Shown: piece by piece, positions 33,978 to 47,854 of the stretch
Layout of the letters: every line of letters starts with the position of its first letter
How positions within the stretch are numbered: the first letter of the stretch is position 1
Notes under the pieces: generated by a model
Told to the model about the DNA's origin: nothing
What the model saw: the letters and a program-made list of their open reading frames with translations, nothing else
Databases searched by the model: none
Made by a program: the position numbers and the translations under genes
Assembly (NCBI GenBank): GCA_018292915.2
Contig: JACVVK020000438.1
Coordinates: forward strand, 442,501-506,500
DNA length: 64,000 bases
Origin: Batillaria attramentaria
Lineage: Eukaryota; Mollusca; Gastropoda; Batillariidae
Direction: 5' to 3'

Positions 33978-35585
33978 GGAGGGGGTGGGGGTGGGGGGTA
34001 GGAGGGGGCACTGGTCCGCTTAAAAAATATGATCTACATACAGCCAAACAAGCTGGTGGAATCCACTTAACAACTGACACGCGAAAGTAAGAAAATGCTA
34101 TCATTCTTTAGTGACCATTCTATTCAGAAAAAGGGACTAGAGATCACAGTGCAGGACTCAGCCCGGAGACAGCCCGGTGAGTAGCACGCACACCTCACGC
34201 TTGAGTTGGGTTTGCTTTTAGCTGAGTTGTGATCTGGATACAAGCAAACACAAGACATCGACAGTCACATGATCATGACGTAATGTTCACGTGTGACACT
34301 GTTTCCATTGCTTCATGACAGCGTCTGTCTTCCATCTCATTCGCGGCATCCACCCCTACAGACACAGACAGGTCACGTGATGCCAGAAACAACATGACAA
34401 CCTGCATGACGGTGCTGCCTGACAATCTTCAGCAACGTAACGCAACATAACGCTGTGTCTTGTGTTTCCTCCTACAACACACACAGTCATATGGTCAACC
34501 TTGATTGCGTCTCGCTCGAAAGGACACGGTGCAACCAGGAAATACCAGGGAACATACGGAGCAATAATGTCAACGAGGTGCCCCCCCCCCACCCCATCCC
34601 TGCCCTACTGCCCCCCCCCCTCCGCCCATCAACCTCCCCGCCATATATCTATTTAGAGAACTTGTTCCTGTCTGTATATCGTACAAGGAAAGATGCATGA
34701 TTATGTTCCCAGCTTACAGACAGTAAAACACTGCCCGTGTCTGTAGACTGAGGAAGACATTACTGCTCAACTTTTTCTTGTCCGTTCACAGTTAGTGTAG
34801 TGCTGGTTGTCAGAAGCAGGGCCGATTTCTGTAGATCGTTTTCGTTCCCGGCGAGTTTTGCTGGACTATAATGTGCTCTTTACTATTTTCCTTTTAACCT
34901 GAAGCACTGTTTCGCCCTCGTCAAGTATCACGTTCGTTTGTTTTCAGGAAAGAACTAACCTTGACACACTTCTTCGTCTACGTTTTAAATCTTTCAACTT
35001 TCACGGACTCGAAAGTCCGCAGTTCGGGTGCAACTTTCAGTTTCAGCTTGAAAGGCGACATCCAATCAGATGACAGGAATGCTCTACAAAGTTTCAACGC
35101 TACAAACGTTAATGATGATGACGTGGACAGCCAACTGTTTACTATCGGCGGCTGACGTTAGTGAAAACTCGAAAGACAAAGTCTGGTTGACTAACGTGAT
35201 ATCCTACACAGGCTTCCTTTAAACGTACACAGATTCACACGCATGCAAACCCATGCACGCCCCCGATCACAATATTCCACCTGTGATACGTCTCCAAGAC
35301 GTGAAAATAAAACTTCAGCCGGTGTAAAGTTCCTAATGCAGTCAGGGCGTGGCTGTCACCGACCATACATCTCTTCCCGTCTTCTGCTGCAGACACGGCC
35401 AACGTGACGCTCGTGCAAACCACGACTGGGGACGGACGAAGGGGTGTGTGCGCGCGGGGGGGGGGGGGTCCCGATGAATGGGTGTCGTGTGCCGTGGCAA
35501 ACGAGGATTCATTTCATGGCTATCGACACGCACTTCCGGTGACATGACCCGCACGCTTTGAGGACTGTTTGATGTAAAGCGGCAT

Positions 35586-35832
<247 letters not shown>

Positions 35833-37039
35833 GTGACGCGCGCGCTATCAACTATCACGTCCTTGAACTTGCAGCATATGACAGTCACGTGCGACTTGTG
35901 GCTACACACGGGCTTCGTTCTGTACACTCTGGCACTCCGTGGCTTTTAGTCTGACCAGTAAGACACACAGCAGGCTGCCGGTGAACTGTGAGTGTGTGCA
36001 AGTTCCCGTTTGGAATCTGTCCTATCTTCCGGTCTTCCCGATTGGCATAACTGATATAATGATGCGATGGAAGTTACGTAGTCCAGTAATGAACCAATCC
36101 CATGCTGACTCAGCAAAAAAATCCTCAAACAGCCATTCATTTTCTGCCTGCCAACTGTCGGAAGGGAAACCGGCGATGGAATACACAGAAACATACAATC
36201 CTCCCTATCGGATTTTTAATTACTCCTCGTGACGAAATAATGAGGTGGTAGCGAGGAACTACACAACACACAACAGCCGTAAACCACAGGGTCCTCACGT
36301 GGAAACCAGTATCATGATTACGGCAGTCTCCCTCACAACCTTACTCTTCATATCAAGAAAGAAAAAGGAGAGAGGAGGGGGAGTGGGGGGGGTGGGGGGG
36401 TGGAAGGGGGGAGGAGTGTTTTGACAAAGCTATAGTAAATTAAAGACATCAGTACCAGACATTATTAGCGTTTTCTTCAATGTAACGAAACCATTTTCCA
36501 AAACACGGTTGTGTGCCTGTTATACGATTGAGACTTTAAACAAAACTTGAAAGATTACTAACACATTACCATGACGCAAACTTCACAAGAAAATCTCATT
36601 AGCTTAAGGAAGACGGAGTTACTTATTCCATTAGCAAAACCTGTTGGTGCATGTTAACTTCCAACGAGCAATAAAAGTGCCGCAGTGTCCTTAGTAAGTA
36701 TTCTGACGCCATCTTTCCCCGTCGACTGACTTCACCGATGGGTTCAATTTTCCGTGATCAAAACTGAAGAGCGCGTGCAAGGCACTTAGTGAGAACTTTC
36801 TGGATTGAACTTAAACCGCTTCTACAATCCTCTTACGCACACAGTGGGGACGGTGGACGGGCCAATGACGAGGAGAGGGTTGGGGGTGGGGGGAGGGGGG
36901 AGGGAGGAAGATGGGTTAAGCCCAGTTCTTGTCTCTAAATGGCTTTAAGTGCGAGGTGGCAGCAGAGTGCAGCCAAGTGTTAAAGACATTAAAAGCTTAA
37001 CGGGAAAGTCAGCAAACATTTTCTCTGCTTCAGTTACAA

Positions 37040-37193
37040 CCAGGCTGGTTATACCGTCTCACAGAGACAGACACAGACAGACAGACAGGCAGGCAGATAG
37101 GCAGGCAGACAGACAGACACAGGCAGACAGACAGACAGGCAGCCAGGCAGACAGAAAGACGGAGGCTACAAAAGAACAAGAGAGAAGCAGAAG

Positions 37194-37260
<67 letters not shown>
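37040..37260. repeat. (CAGA/CAGG)n and (CA)n microsatellites
   Basis: Tetranucleotide tract then about 60 bp of CA. Confidence 0.9.
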
Positions 37261-37262
<2 letters not shown>

Positions 37263-37930
37263 TGACCACCCTGTAAATGATCAGACATTCCGACAAATAG
37301 CGGCGTTTGAGTAACATCACTTTTCGCTACCAAACCACTCTCATTTTGCCGTCCCTGTGTTATTTAGGTGGGGAATTCCAACAATCATTTGCCGTATCGT
37401 AATCGCAGCAGCAGAGAATGTGTTGACAATTTATACAGTAGAGTCGGACAGGCCTGACATTCCACGTAGATAAACACCACAACGTACCACATGACTCACG
37501 GCGCAACCCTGGCTAAACTTTTCCCTTCACAACATACATACACTTTATACAGGCCAACTGATTACATACACAGTCTTGTTAAAAGGTCAGGCAGTAAAAT
37601 ATGGCCGATAAAATCAGTTGTGTGAAGCCGACTCTGTGTAAAGGTTACAGTGACAGCCTAGCTATATCTCTACCTATCTGTACAGTCTATAAATATAGCA
37701 TACCTTTATACATCTCTAGTCAACTCTACGTTTTCTGTTTTCTGTAGGTTTTTGTTTTGGTTTTTTTGCTGTGAAAGTGACTGGCGCGTTACAAAGTGGG
37801 GGATTGTTTCCGTTTGTAAGACAGAGGCAGTATTGGAAGCTGTCACTAGCGGTTTATATCCACCGTCATGTCATCGGATAAATCTTTTTATTCTAGCTGC
37901 AATATAAGCCCCGGCCATAGCCACCTTGTA

Positions 37931-37931
<1 letters not shown>

Positions 37932-37985
<54 letters not shown>
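37932..37985. repeat. (CA)n microsatellite
   Basis: Pure dinucleotide tract. Confidence 0.95.
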
Positions 37986-37986
<1 letters not shown>

Positions 37987-38526
37987 CCTATCAACAAACC
38001 AAACTTACCCGGTTACCGCCACGGAATCTGCGCCACGCCTGAACACTGAAGGCGCTAACTCGTACTGAACTAGCACATGTAGTGGTACTATCTGGACAGG
38101 CGCTAATTATAGTTCACGATAATCCACACGCGTCACGCAACAGGTGGTCAGTCAGCAACGTCTCCAGTCACCTCCCCAGTGCACATCGCCCCTCAGTCCA
38201 TTGACAACACGGCAGCATGAAGACAGAGGACATGTTGGTGGCTATAGCACATAGCACGGGGAGTGGAGGAGCGGGTGTCGTGCAGGAAGAGAGAGAGTGA
38301 ATGGGGAAGACGCTGTAGGTATACGGAATGTCTAGTGTTACTGGGGGATCGATGTTGGGCACATGACGCCAGGTCCCACCCAGACTCACACTCACGTTCC
38401 AACACGGTAACACGCCGACCGTCACCAGCAGACTCTCTCTCTCTCTCTCTCTCTACATAACGTTTCCAGCCGCCATACCAGCTGGAGGACGGTCGATCAC
38501 ACTCAGCAGTTACAGGCACAGGCACA

Positions 38527-38567
<41 letters not shown>

Positions 38568-38867
38568 GCGCGTGACTGTGTCCTACCTAGTTCAGCAGGT
38601 ACATCATCTACATGTACTCTGTCTCTAGCACTCACTGATCTGAGACACGTGCTCCACGGCAAATGTCCTGTTGTACTCGCTCCATCAACATCAACAGGTC
38701 TCTAGCCTGTACTAATGTTGCCACACATCATGCTTGTAAGATATCAAAACTAACGAGGCCAGATACAGCGGGTGTGTGCCGACAACTTTCTACTATCCAC
38801 AACAACCCGTTAAACCGCTGACCTCCCACACCAAGATCTCTAGGTCAGTAACTGTAGGTATCATGAT

Positions 38868-40232
38868 TGACAGAACTGTAGGCCAGTAACTGTAGGTATC
38901 ATGATTGACAGAACTGTAGGTCAGTAACTCTCGGTATCATGATTGACAGAACTGTAGGTCAGTAACTGTATCATGATTGACAGAACTGTAGGTCAGTAAT
39001 TCTCGGTATCATGATTGACAGAACTGTAGGTCAGTAACTCTCGGTATCATGATTGACAGAACTGTAGGTCAGTAACTGTAGGTATCATGACTGACAGAAC
39101 TGTAGGTCAGTAACTCTCGGTATCATGATTGACAGAACTGTAGGTCAGTAACTGTAGGTATCATGACTGACAGAACTGTAGGTCAGTAACTGTAGGTATC
39201 ATCATTGTACAGAACTGTAGGTCAGTAACTGTAGGTATCATGATTGACAGAACTGTAGGTCAGTAACTCTCGGTATCATGATTGACAGAACTGTAGGTCA
39301 GTAACTCTCGGTATCATGATTGACAGAACTGTAGGTCAGTAACTGTATCATGATTGACAGAACTGTAGGTCAGTAATTCTCGGTATCATGATTGACAGAA
39401 CTGTAGGTCAGTAACTCTCGGTATCATGATTGACAGAACTGTAGGTCAGTAACTCTCGGTATCATGATTGACAGAACTGTAGGTCAGTAACTGTAGGTAT
39501 CATGATTGACAGAACTGTAGGTTAGTAACTGTAGGTATCATGATTGACAGAGCTGTAGGTCAGTAACTCTCGGTATCATGATTGACAGAACTGTAGGTCA
39601 GTAACTGTAGGTATCATGATTGACAGAACTGTAGGTCAGTAACTGTAGGTATCATGATTGACAGAGCTGTAGGTCAGTAACTCTCGGTATCATGATTGAC
39701 AGAACTGTAGGTCAGTAACTGTAGGTATCATGACTGACAGAACTGTAGGTCAGTAACTGTAGGTATCATGATTGACAGAACTGTAGGTCAGTAACTCTCG
39801 GTATCATGATTGACAGAGGGTGGGTGTTTGGGTGTTTGGAGGTTTAACGTCCTTTTCCACCACATAGGGTGATATCAAAGACGGGGCAACGATGAAAAAG
39901 CCAGCACAAATATTTGGCCCCAGCCGGGATCGAACTCACGACCCGAGCATTGGAAGTCCAACGCTCTACCATTCGACCACCCCGGCTCCATGATTGACAG
40001 AACTGTAGGTCAGTAACTGTAGGTATCATGATTGACAGAACTGTAGGTCAGTAACTCTCGGTATCATGATTGACAGAACTGTAGGTCAGTAACTGTAGGT
40101 ATCATGATTGACAGAACTGTAGGTCAGTAACTGTAGGTATCATGACTGACAGAACTGCAGGTCAGTAACTCTCCGTATCATGACTGACAGAACTGTAGGT
40201 CAGTAACTGTAGGTATCATCATTGTACAGAAC
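38868..40232 (+). repeat. 38-bp minisatellite, about 32 units, interrupted by a SINE
   Basis: Units of TGATTGACAGAACTGTAGGT plus CAGTAACTGTAGGTATCA, with a CTCTCGG variant and some 31-bp short units. SINE-A lies at 39818-39988. Confidence 0.95.
39818..39988 (-). mobile_element. SINE-A, full-length tRNA-derived copy
   Basis: Read on the minus strand: GGTCGAATGGTAGAGCGTTG (A box), GTCGTGAGTTCGATCCCGGC (B box), then ATCAAAGACG-type body and the GTGGTGGAAAAGGACGTTAA tail with CACCC end. Inserted in the 38-bp array. Confidence 0.9.
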
Positions 40233-40477
40233 TGGTGTGTCAGTATTGCCGGGGACTGGCTGATACAAGTTGACCCTAGAGAGTTTAATTACTGGGTTAC
40301 ATTTAGCACAGTGCTGAAACAGGACTGACTGAAATAGAATGGTCACTGTACCGGGTCAAAACTGTACCGAATGAAGATTGTGACAAATTCAAACTTTACT
40401 GAATGTACACAGCACAAAAATATATTGCACTGAATCTAATCTTTACCCACTGCAGATTGCGCTAGATCAAAACTGTA

Positions 40478-40572
40478 AGGAATCCAGATTTGCACTGAAT
40501 CCAGATTGAACTAAATCCAGATTGAACTGAATCCAGATTGAACTCAATCCAGATTGAACTGAATCCAGATTG
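40478..40572 (+). repeat. 16-bp minisatellite, about 6 units
   Basis: Units of AATCCAGATTGAACTG. Confidence 0.85.
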
Positions 40573-41276
40573 ACTAAACTAGACAGAAACTGTAGTGGAG
40601 AGACAAGTCACTCCGTGCCCGCCTCCTTCCTTATGAATGCGTCGGCGAGGAAAACAAACAAATCGTCAAACAGTCCGACAAAGGAAAACTCACACGCTGA
40701 TTACTTCCCAGTGAAAACAGGAGAAAAAGAAATTCTAAAACCACAAAAGAAAATTGCAGTTACGAGACAGACAGACAGAGAGGGTGGGGGGTTAGGGGGG
40801 GTGGAAGGGGGGGGGTGATGCCGGTTCACAAATCACGTTGAACTTGATTGTGTTTTGGCGAAAAGTCGGCACCAGTTGCTGAGAATACCACTTTTCTCCA
40901 ATTTGTTACCCAAACTCATTTTCCCGCCTGACAGAACGGTGAGTGGGGCGGAGAAAGCAAAGCGGTGTTGAAAAATGGCGGCTCTCTGATCGACCGGAAG
41001 CCCTCGTCATCAAGATAAAGAATTGCCCGGATCATACACACACAGCGCAATATCAATCAGGGGGTGCGCGGTGGTACAGTGGATTACAGAACTGTATTCC
41101 CATGGGAACAGCGTCAAGAGTAGCAAGAGGGGGTGGGTGTGGGGGGTTCATTAGGGATGAGATGGGCGCACATGGGCTTTCCCGAACGCAGAGGGCAGAT
41201 GTGAGTGTTGATAATCACAGAGGGTAGATGTGAGTGTTGATATTCACAAGCTTTCTGTTCAGTGCAGGAAACACAT

Positions 41277-41395
41277 GGGGTGGGTGTTGGAGGGTTTAAC
41301 GTCCTTTTCCACCACATACGGGCGATATCAAAGACGGGGGAAGGAGAAGGCGGCCAGCACAAGTATCATTCTGTCTCAAGCTGGGAGAAACACAG
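41277..41395 (-). mobile_element. SINE-A, partial copy
   Basis: Tail and body present (GGTTTAACGTCCTTTTCCAC, GCGATATCAAAGACGGGG, GGCCAGCACAAGTAT). The tRNA head is lost. Confidence 0.7.
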
Positions 41396-41959
41396 GGGTG
41401 GGGTGGTGGGTGCTCTACTGTTTCCCAGCGATAGGATAATAACAAATTTTCATTTATCTGAAAAAAGGGTCTAAACGTCAGGCGTTGTCGCCCCTTCTCT
41501 CCAGACGACAGTGTGGGTAAAGTTGACTGACTGACTGACTGGCTGACTGACTGACTGACTGACGTTGAAAGGAAACAACTAACGGGGCATGATAACGTAA
41601 CAGAAATCATCTGCATCCTATCTGACGAGCCGGTTGATGATATCTGATGTTGCTGCTGATGATAGCAATTTGTCAGCGGTCCCGCGACCCCCTGCTATTG
41701 GTGAGAATTGATTTTTCACAAATCCTGCGCGGGGTCGGGTGGAGGGTCTACACACAGGTGGCGCCACTGTCTGACCCTTCACAGAAAGATGAAGAGGACG
41801 GGCGTGAAATGGCATGCGCATACGGCACTTGGGGAAAATGAAAACTGAATCAAGTTATGTGTCTAGGGAAGACAAGCAATTCTCATTACAGAAATACTGG
41901 CCCCAGCTCAACATGCAGCAACAGACACCACCCCGACAGATGATCAAACGCCATGATTG

Positions 41960-42021
41960 TGTGTGGTAGTGGTGGTGGTGGGGAGGGGGAGGGGGTATTT
42001 TCGTTGTTGTTGTTGTTGTTG

Positions 42022-42080
<59 letters not shown>
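41960..42080 (+). repeat. (GTT)n(GT)n microsatellite
   Basis: GTT tract then about 55 bp of GT. Confidence 0.9.
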
Positions 42081-42083
<3 letters not shown>

Positions 42084-42702
42084 CAACACCGTACGCTAGA
42101 GTTTGGGGGTTTGTTGTTGTTCTTTTACAAAACGAAGCACATGGATACAAATACCAGAGGCAAACAGAAAACACTAACAGCCACTTGTTTTTTCTTCTTT
42201 TTTGTTTGTTGTTGTTGTTGTTTTGTTTGTTTTGTTTTGTTTTTTGGTGTGTTTTTTTTTTCTTGCAGACACATTAATCACTGAAAGGTACATCTATTAC
42301 ATAATGAGATCAAGGATACCAAAAAATTAATTCAAAGTGCGCCAGGGACAGAACGCCTGTGTCAGGTGAACTAATAACAATACATACTATAGACTACAGG
42401 CGTCAAAAGCTGCCAGTTTCAAGATGAAAGAGTTGTAGTTTGTTTGTTGAGACTGTAGACGTGCATGACGCCGTGTCGTGTCCTGTCCCATAATCCCGGT
42501 CTGATATAGATCTGCTGGGAGGTAAACTATACAAATCTCGTCAGACAAGCTTTATACACGTATATATAAACTATAGTGAAGCTCAGTCAGTCCCAGTGCC
42601 GTTCCCATGGCAATACATGACGATGTACTAGTACGTATGTATCTCCCCTGTACACAGTTCCTCTCCTAGCCCGCCCATACTTTAACCACGTCTGTGAAGA
42701 AG

Positions 42703-43482
42703 TGTTACGAGCGTGGCTGTGCGTTTTGTTTGTGTTTTGTTTGTATGCTGTAGGATAACAGCTGTAATGTTGTTGTTGTTTTTTTGTGGGGGTTTTTTGT
42801 TGTTGTTTTTTTGTAGTTTTAGTGAGACAGAGAAGTTGCTACGTTTAGCTCATATCGTGTTTTAGTAATGTAAATCTGTTTCCCGCGATCAAGAAGTTTC
42901 TATTGTTATCACGAGTATTCGAGAAGTGGTGACCTTGTTTTGACTGTAGCTATTTCGCCTCGGGCAGCGGCTCGCACTTAGGGCCAAGGTCTGAGTCGCT
43001 TGGAAATTTCGTGCAAATCGCTTTGTTCTGACTTGTTTACCATTAGAAGATGTTGTATAACGCGCCTAGGTTCGGCGGGCAGGTACTTGATTATTCTGCA
43101 TTCTTCCTTAGTTTTAAAATAGTAATAAGGTGATTCACGTTCTGATTTTTATTTGGTTCTTTTATAAGAGTGGTCCAGAATGTACTAGAATGCTGTAACT
43201 GTATATAAGTCCCGGAGATGTTTGCGCGCGCGTGTGTGTGTGTGTGTGTGCGCGCACGAGAGAAGCTTGTATTTGCGAAGCTTGAAAGTGTTGTGTAACA
43301 CCAGAGAAGTGCTGTAATAAACTCCAGACGGTTATAACTTTTCTACGCGCTCACGTGTTTTCTGTGAGTGAGAGACAACGTGCAGTCCACAAGAACTCGC
43401 TTCGTGAGGAAGTGTTCGCCTGTGTGTCATCGTATTCCCTCGATAAGACGACGGGCTCTCCAACACATCTCCGCACGTAACA
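42703..43482 (+). mobile_element. Solo LTR, 780 bp, 5-bp target duplication
   Basis: Begins TGTTACG and ends CGTAACA, a perfect 7-bp terminal inversion. Flanked on both sides by AGAAG (42698-42702 and 43483-43487). Inside are a TATA-like TATATAAG (about 43203) and AATAAA (43316-43321), in the order expected of an LTR. No internal genes adjoin it, so it is a solo LTR left by recombination. The 5-bp duplication and ends fit Gypsy-type elements. Orientation follows the TATA and AATAAA. Confidence 0.85.
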
Positions 43483-43881
43483 AGAAGAGAACCGACAATG
43501 TAAGGTCTCTAGCGCGTACTGAGAATCATCAAATGGATCAAGAGTGCACTGGATTTTGACTGAACTAGATCTGGATACAGAGTGCGCATCCATTAAAATT
43601 ACCAGCTGCGTGGCAGTTCCGCGAGAGCTGCGTGTTAAATACAGTCGCCCTCTGACATTCATTGCCGAAAATTAAATCCACAACTTTCCTTAATGAGCTA
43701 CATTCACACCACAACACTTTACGTGCAATGCGGGAGTCCGCCAGCACTAGCACGACACTTCGCCAGATAAAACCAACATGGCGTTAGTGAGATCAGGGGA
43801 GCTAATTCTACAGAGATATCAACTTTCCAATGGCTGGTCCCCCTAAAGTCGTGGCCGGGAAATTGAATCTGTGAAGATTTT

Positions 43882-43992
43882 CGGTAAAAAGATTCCGCCA
43901 ATTCCGCCAAAGAAAACTTAATCAATGAACCATTTGGTAAAAAGATTCCGCCAATTCCGCCAAAGAAAACTTAATCAATGAACCATTTGGTA
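43882..43992 (+). repeat. 53-bp tandem duplication
   Basis: Two copies of GGTAAAAAGATTCCGCCAAT plus CCGCCAAAGAAAACTTAATCAATGAACCATTT, followed by a GA-rich tract to about 44045. Confidence 0.9.
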
Positions 43993-45190
43993 AAAAGAAA
44001 ATCGAAGAGAGAGAGAGAGAGAGGGGAAGAGAGAGGGAGAGAGCGAGTGGGGGGGGGGGGGCGGTGATTAAGTGGAATGTCAGAAGGAGGTTAGAACTTT
44101 CTACTTTACAAAAGCTTCACCTCCCCCTCCCACTTTCACCCACCCACCCCCCCCCCACCACCACCACCACCAGCACCACCACCAGCATCACCCAGCAGTT
44201 TCTATTGGATCGTGTGAAAAGAGAAAAGCATGTGAACAAGGCGTGGTGACGCACGGTAGAATGAGGTAAAGCCCTAGAAACATAATGAAAATCGACAATT
44301 GGTGGACGGACTGAGGGAGAAATTCAAGCCCTCCACAACTCCTCACACTTTTGTCGATTGCAGCGCCCCCTGCATTGTGCCGTAATCCGGTGCCTCTACA
44401 TTTGAGACGAGTGTGGAATTGAAATTGACAACAACGTCCTCACCTCCGTCAGCCTCGTTCTGACCTTTCCGTCGTTTGCAGCCATCTTTGTGCCAGACAG
44501 AGGGCGGCAGGGGTTAGAAGAGGCGGGAGACAACTCGTGTCACACGAATTTCACCTCCAGACGGCGCCCAGGTTCAGACGAAAACTGTATCAAAGGTTAT
44601 CTAGGGTCACAAAAAAGAATGGAGCATTCCGGCAACTCGCTCTTCTACCAGAGCCTTCTCCATTTGTGTCAGTGTCTTGAAAGACAGTCCTCCTCTCTCA
44701 CAAAAGATCGCGCAAGGGAGGTAACAGTTAAGGGAGGGAACAGCCAGCTGAGGAAGTGTAGTGTAGATCTCTACACACAATGCCAACGTTAGAATGAGAG
44801 AATGCGTACTGACAGACAGAAGTCCCCCCCCCCCCCAGATGGGGGGGTGGGAGGGGGCTTACGCCTGTGTCGTGAAAACCGAGAGAGATTAAGAGAAATG
44901 TCCCCCGTCACATCAACTCTTGCGGTGACTACTACAGCTGTACTTCACTATGCCAATGTCCGTAGGTTCACAAGGTGAGCTGAGCTTCTAGTCAGCTGCA
45001 GACGTAAGCAAGTCGTCTCAGTGGTATAACGCTGCGTGTATTATATATATACAATACGAACAACAGCAGGGCGCGACTTGTATTGTGCAGAACTATACCA
45101 GCAGTCATTGTCATTGTCTCTCAATTAGTTTACTGCATTGTGTTTAGACAGAGAGACAGAGAGAAAGACAGCTAGATATTTCCCATGCAT
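43993..45190. other. Gene-free stretch
   Basis: GA-rich tract, G and C runs, (CCA)n around 44150-44190. Open frames here have no supporting features. Confidence 0.5.
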
Positions 45191-45197
45191 CACCATC

Positions 45198-45373
45198 TCG
45201 CCGATGGGGACTCTGATGGCTGAGCTGGTTCAGCGTCATCGGAACAGTCTGAATAGCTGGAATCCCGACAGGATACAGCAGATCTCCCCCCTCCCCCCCC
45301 CCCCCCCTCCATGTCCGTCTTTGAAATCAGAGTGGCGGTGGATCTTAAACTTCAAAACACCCACCCACCCATG
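45198..45373 (+). mobile_element. Diverged SINE-A copy, sense orientation
   Basis: tRNA-like GGCTGAGCTGGTTCAGCG head, GAATCCCGACAGGATACAG B-box region, C-rich insert, and tail GTGGCGGTGGATCTTAAACT with CACCCACCC. Confidence 0.55.
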
Positions 45374-45721
45374 TGGTCCTCCCAGTTCTTCTTGTGTTCC
45401 AAACGCGCCCTGACCACCGTCACCCCACCCCCCACCTCAACCCTTCTCCAGCCACCTAGCGGTCGGGCTTTAAAGGGCAGGGGAGATAACTAGAGGCTCA
45501 TTGGACGTCTTAATCACGGCCTGAAATCACCTACACCAGAAATCAAAGAGCGGCCGCTTACAGAGTTATCGACTCTTGCCGAACTCTATCGCTTGCTGTA
45601 GAGGGCGCTGTGTCGGAGAGCGTGTCGATAATGTCACTATACAATCTTACTGCAGGATGTGGACGCTGGGTGGTTTGGCCGCTTGTCGTTACAGTGGCGC
45701 TAGCGGTGTCGTGCAGCATCA

Positions 45722-46072
45722 TGCTGGGTGTTTTGCTGCAGGATATTGGGTGTCTTGCTGCAGGTTCACGACGCTGGGTGTCTTGCTGCAGGATGCTGGG
45801 AGCCTTGCTGCAGGATGCTGGGTGTCTTGCTGCAGGATGCTGGGTATATTGCTGCAGGATGCTGGGTGTCTTGCTGCAGGATGCTGGGTATATTGCTGCA
45901 GGATGTTGGGTGTCTTGCTGCAGGTTCAAGACGCTGGGTGTCTTGCTGCAGGATGCTGGGAGCCTTGCTGCAGGATGCTGGGTGTCTTGCTGCAGGATGT
46001 TGGGTGTCAGGCTGCAGGACGCTTGGTGACTTGCTGCAGGATGCTGGGCATATTGCTGCAGGATGCTTGGGT
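45722..46072 (+). repeat. 21-bp minisatellite with CTGCAG in each unit
   Basis: About 16 units of GCTGCAGGATGCTGGGTGTCT. The unit is a multiple of three, so all frames stay open. It produces the 139-208 residue frames on both strands, which I do not call as genes. Confidence 0.95.
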
Positions 46073-47330
46073 GGACAAGGGAGAGACATGGCGGCGACAC
46101 AGTGTACACCATTACCACTACTACACTGGTTGTGGGCCTCGTTATCTTATGATTGATTATTGGATCACACGACGACACACTCCATACTCACTGGTTGGTT
46201 AAGGAGGAGCAGAGGAGCGCGTGGAGGGGGGGGGGGGGAGGGAGGGGGGAGGTCAGACGGAATGGGTAGTTGGTAGTTGGTCGAAGGCAGAAGAAGCATC
46301 TTTGATGGAAGTTGCCAAATTTGGACGTGGTATCTAAAGATGCTGAGGTGGGGGTTCAAAGTGCCCCATAACATGGTGAACACGTACATAATGGTCCGAT
46401 ACAATACAAAAAGCACACAGCTTTGCGTCACCAGGTTCAGTTGCATAACGATCAACATGGAGTTCACTGACGCCAAAAATCCTTACGACTTTGTATTTGA
46501 CATACGAAATGCGCATCTGATGTCGTAAATGAAGAAAAAAAAACCGGGCTGAAGCTCTGTGTGTGTGATAAATATCACAAAGAATATCCATCATCACCAA
46601 GCAGGCGCCAGTACATGCAGCCCATTGATCCGCCAAGAATAATCCTGTCCTAATGCCACGAGCAACAGAAAAAGAGTTGCTGGGGAAGGAAAATATTATT
46701 GTGCCAAGCCGCGTTAAGCGTGTGATGTGAAGTGGGCGTGAAGTGTAGTTAGGCATGACAGGCGCGATTCACTGGCGACAACACCATCAGCAGATCCACC
46801 ACCACTCCACTTGACGTCACCTTTTGACACAACAAACATGATCCGAGTTCAAACAAACACTTTGTGACGTCACAGCGCCAACTGTCCCTACCAGTGTGGT
46901 GTAGTGGCCAGATGAGAAGCGACAGTTCAGTCAGTCACAGCAACCTCCTTCACTCTCACCATGTAACGCGGTTAGCCGCAACTGACGAGTGCCTTGCTAA
47001 ACATTGTGTGGAGGTCCTAACAACAAATAAAAACACGATTGATCCACACACAGACCAGGAAGTCCGTCCTTTCTATCGACTGATTGCCGGCCGTAGGGGA
47101 AAACGTTCTGATCCGCTTCTCAGCTAATCTGCCGTGCGATGAGCAGGGGGGTGTGGGTGCACGGCCAAGGGGGAGGGGGGGGGGGGCTGGGAGCAGATTT
47201 TGTAGGGAGATCTGAAGAGGCAGAAAATGTATTAGCTCAACCCGCTTAACATCATGTCCGCTCCTTGGAACAACTTGAAAAACCAGTAATCCGATTGCGT
47301 GCTGACTTGGGAGGATATGGGAATTGATAG
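46073..47330. other. Gene-free stretch
   Basis: G runs at 46225-46250 and 47160-47190. Nothing else recognised. Confidence 0.45.
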
Positions 47331-47337
47331 ATTTTAA

Positions 47338-47339
<2 letters not shown>

Positions 47340-47408
<69 letters not shown>
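47340..47408. repeat. (GT)n microsatellite
   Basis: Pure dinucleotide tract. Confidence 0.95.
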
Positions 47409-47854
47409 TTGAGGGGAAAAGTTTGGGGACGTGCCCTGAATTTAGCGAGTGAAAACTAATCCAATAATCAGACGAGAGAGAAGAAGCGTACGAGGAACAC
47501 ACGGTCTTTCATACAAACCTTCTATACCCGCGCCCCGCCACTGAGCTATCGAGACTCTGTCAATTTGCACTTCCGCTTTCCCTGGAATCTCCACCCCCAC
47601 CCCCATCCCCCACCCTTACCCCCTCCCCCCCCCCCAACACTCCCAGCACAAAAAGCATGGAGGCAGCTGTTAGGAGGAAGAAGTGCGATGCTGCTGCACG
47701 AACCCTGACAACAGTTTTTTCATGCCCGCTATTTCCAGCTCAGGCAAGCAACAACTTCTTGCATCCAGCTTGCCCAGTTTTTAAGTTAACGGGGCGCCAT
47801 CTGAACGCAATCAATGTCTGCCTCAAAGGGACGTGATCAAAAGCATCGGCTGAT

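Noticed and set aside
38168..38567. Minus frame with L-P-C-W-N-V-S and G-T-W-R
   Set aside because: Protein-like in part, but no acceptor, donor or partner exon.
43351..43662. Minus frame of 103 residues
   Set aside because: Lies across the end of the solo LTR, antisense to it.
45558..46202. 206-208 residue Cys-rich frames on both strands
   Set aside because: Artefact of the 21-bp minisatellite.
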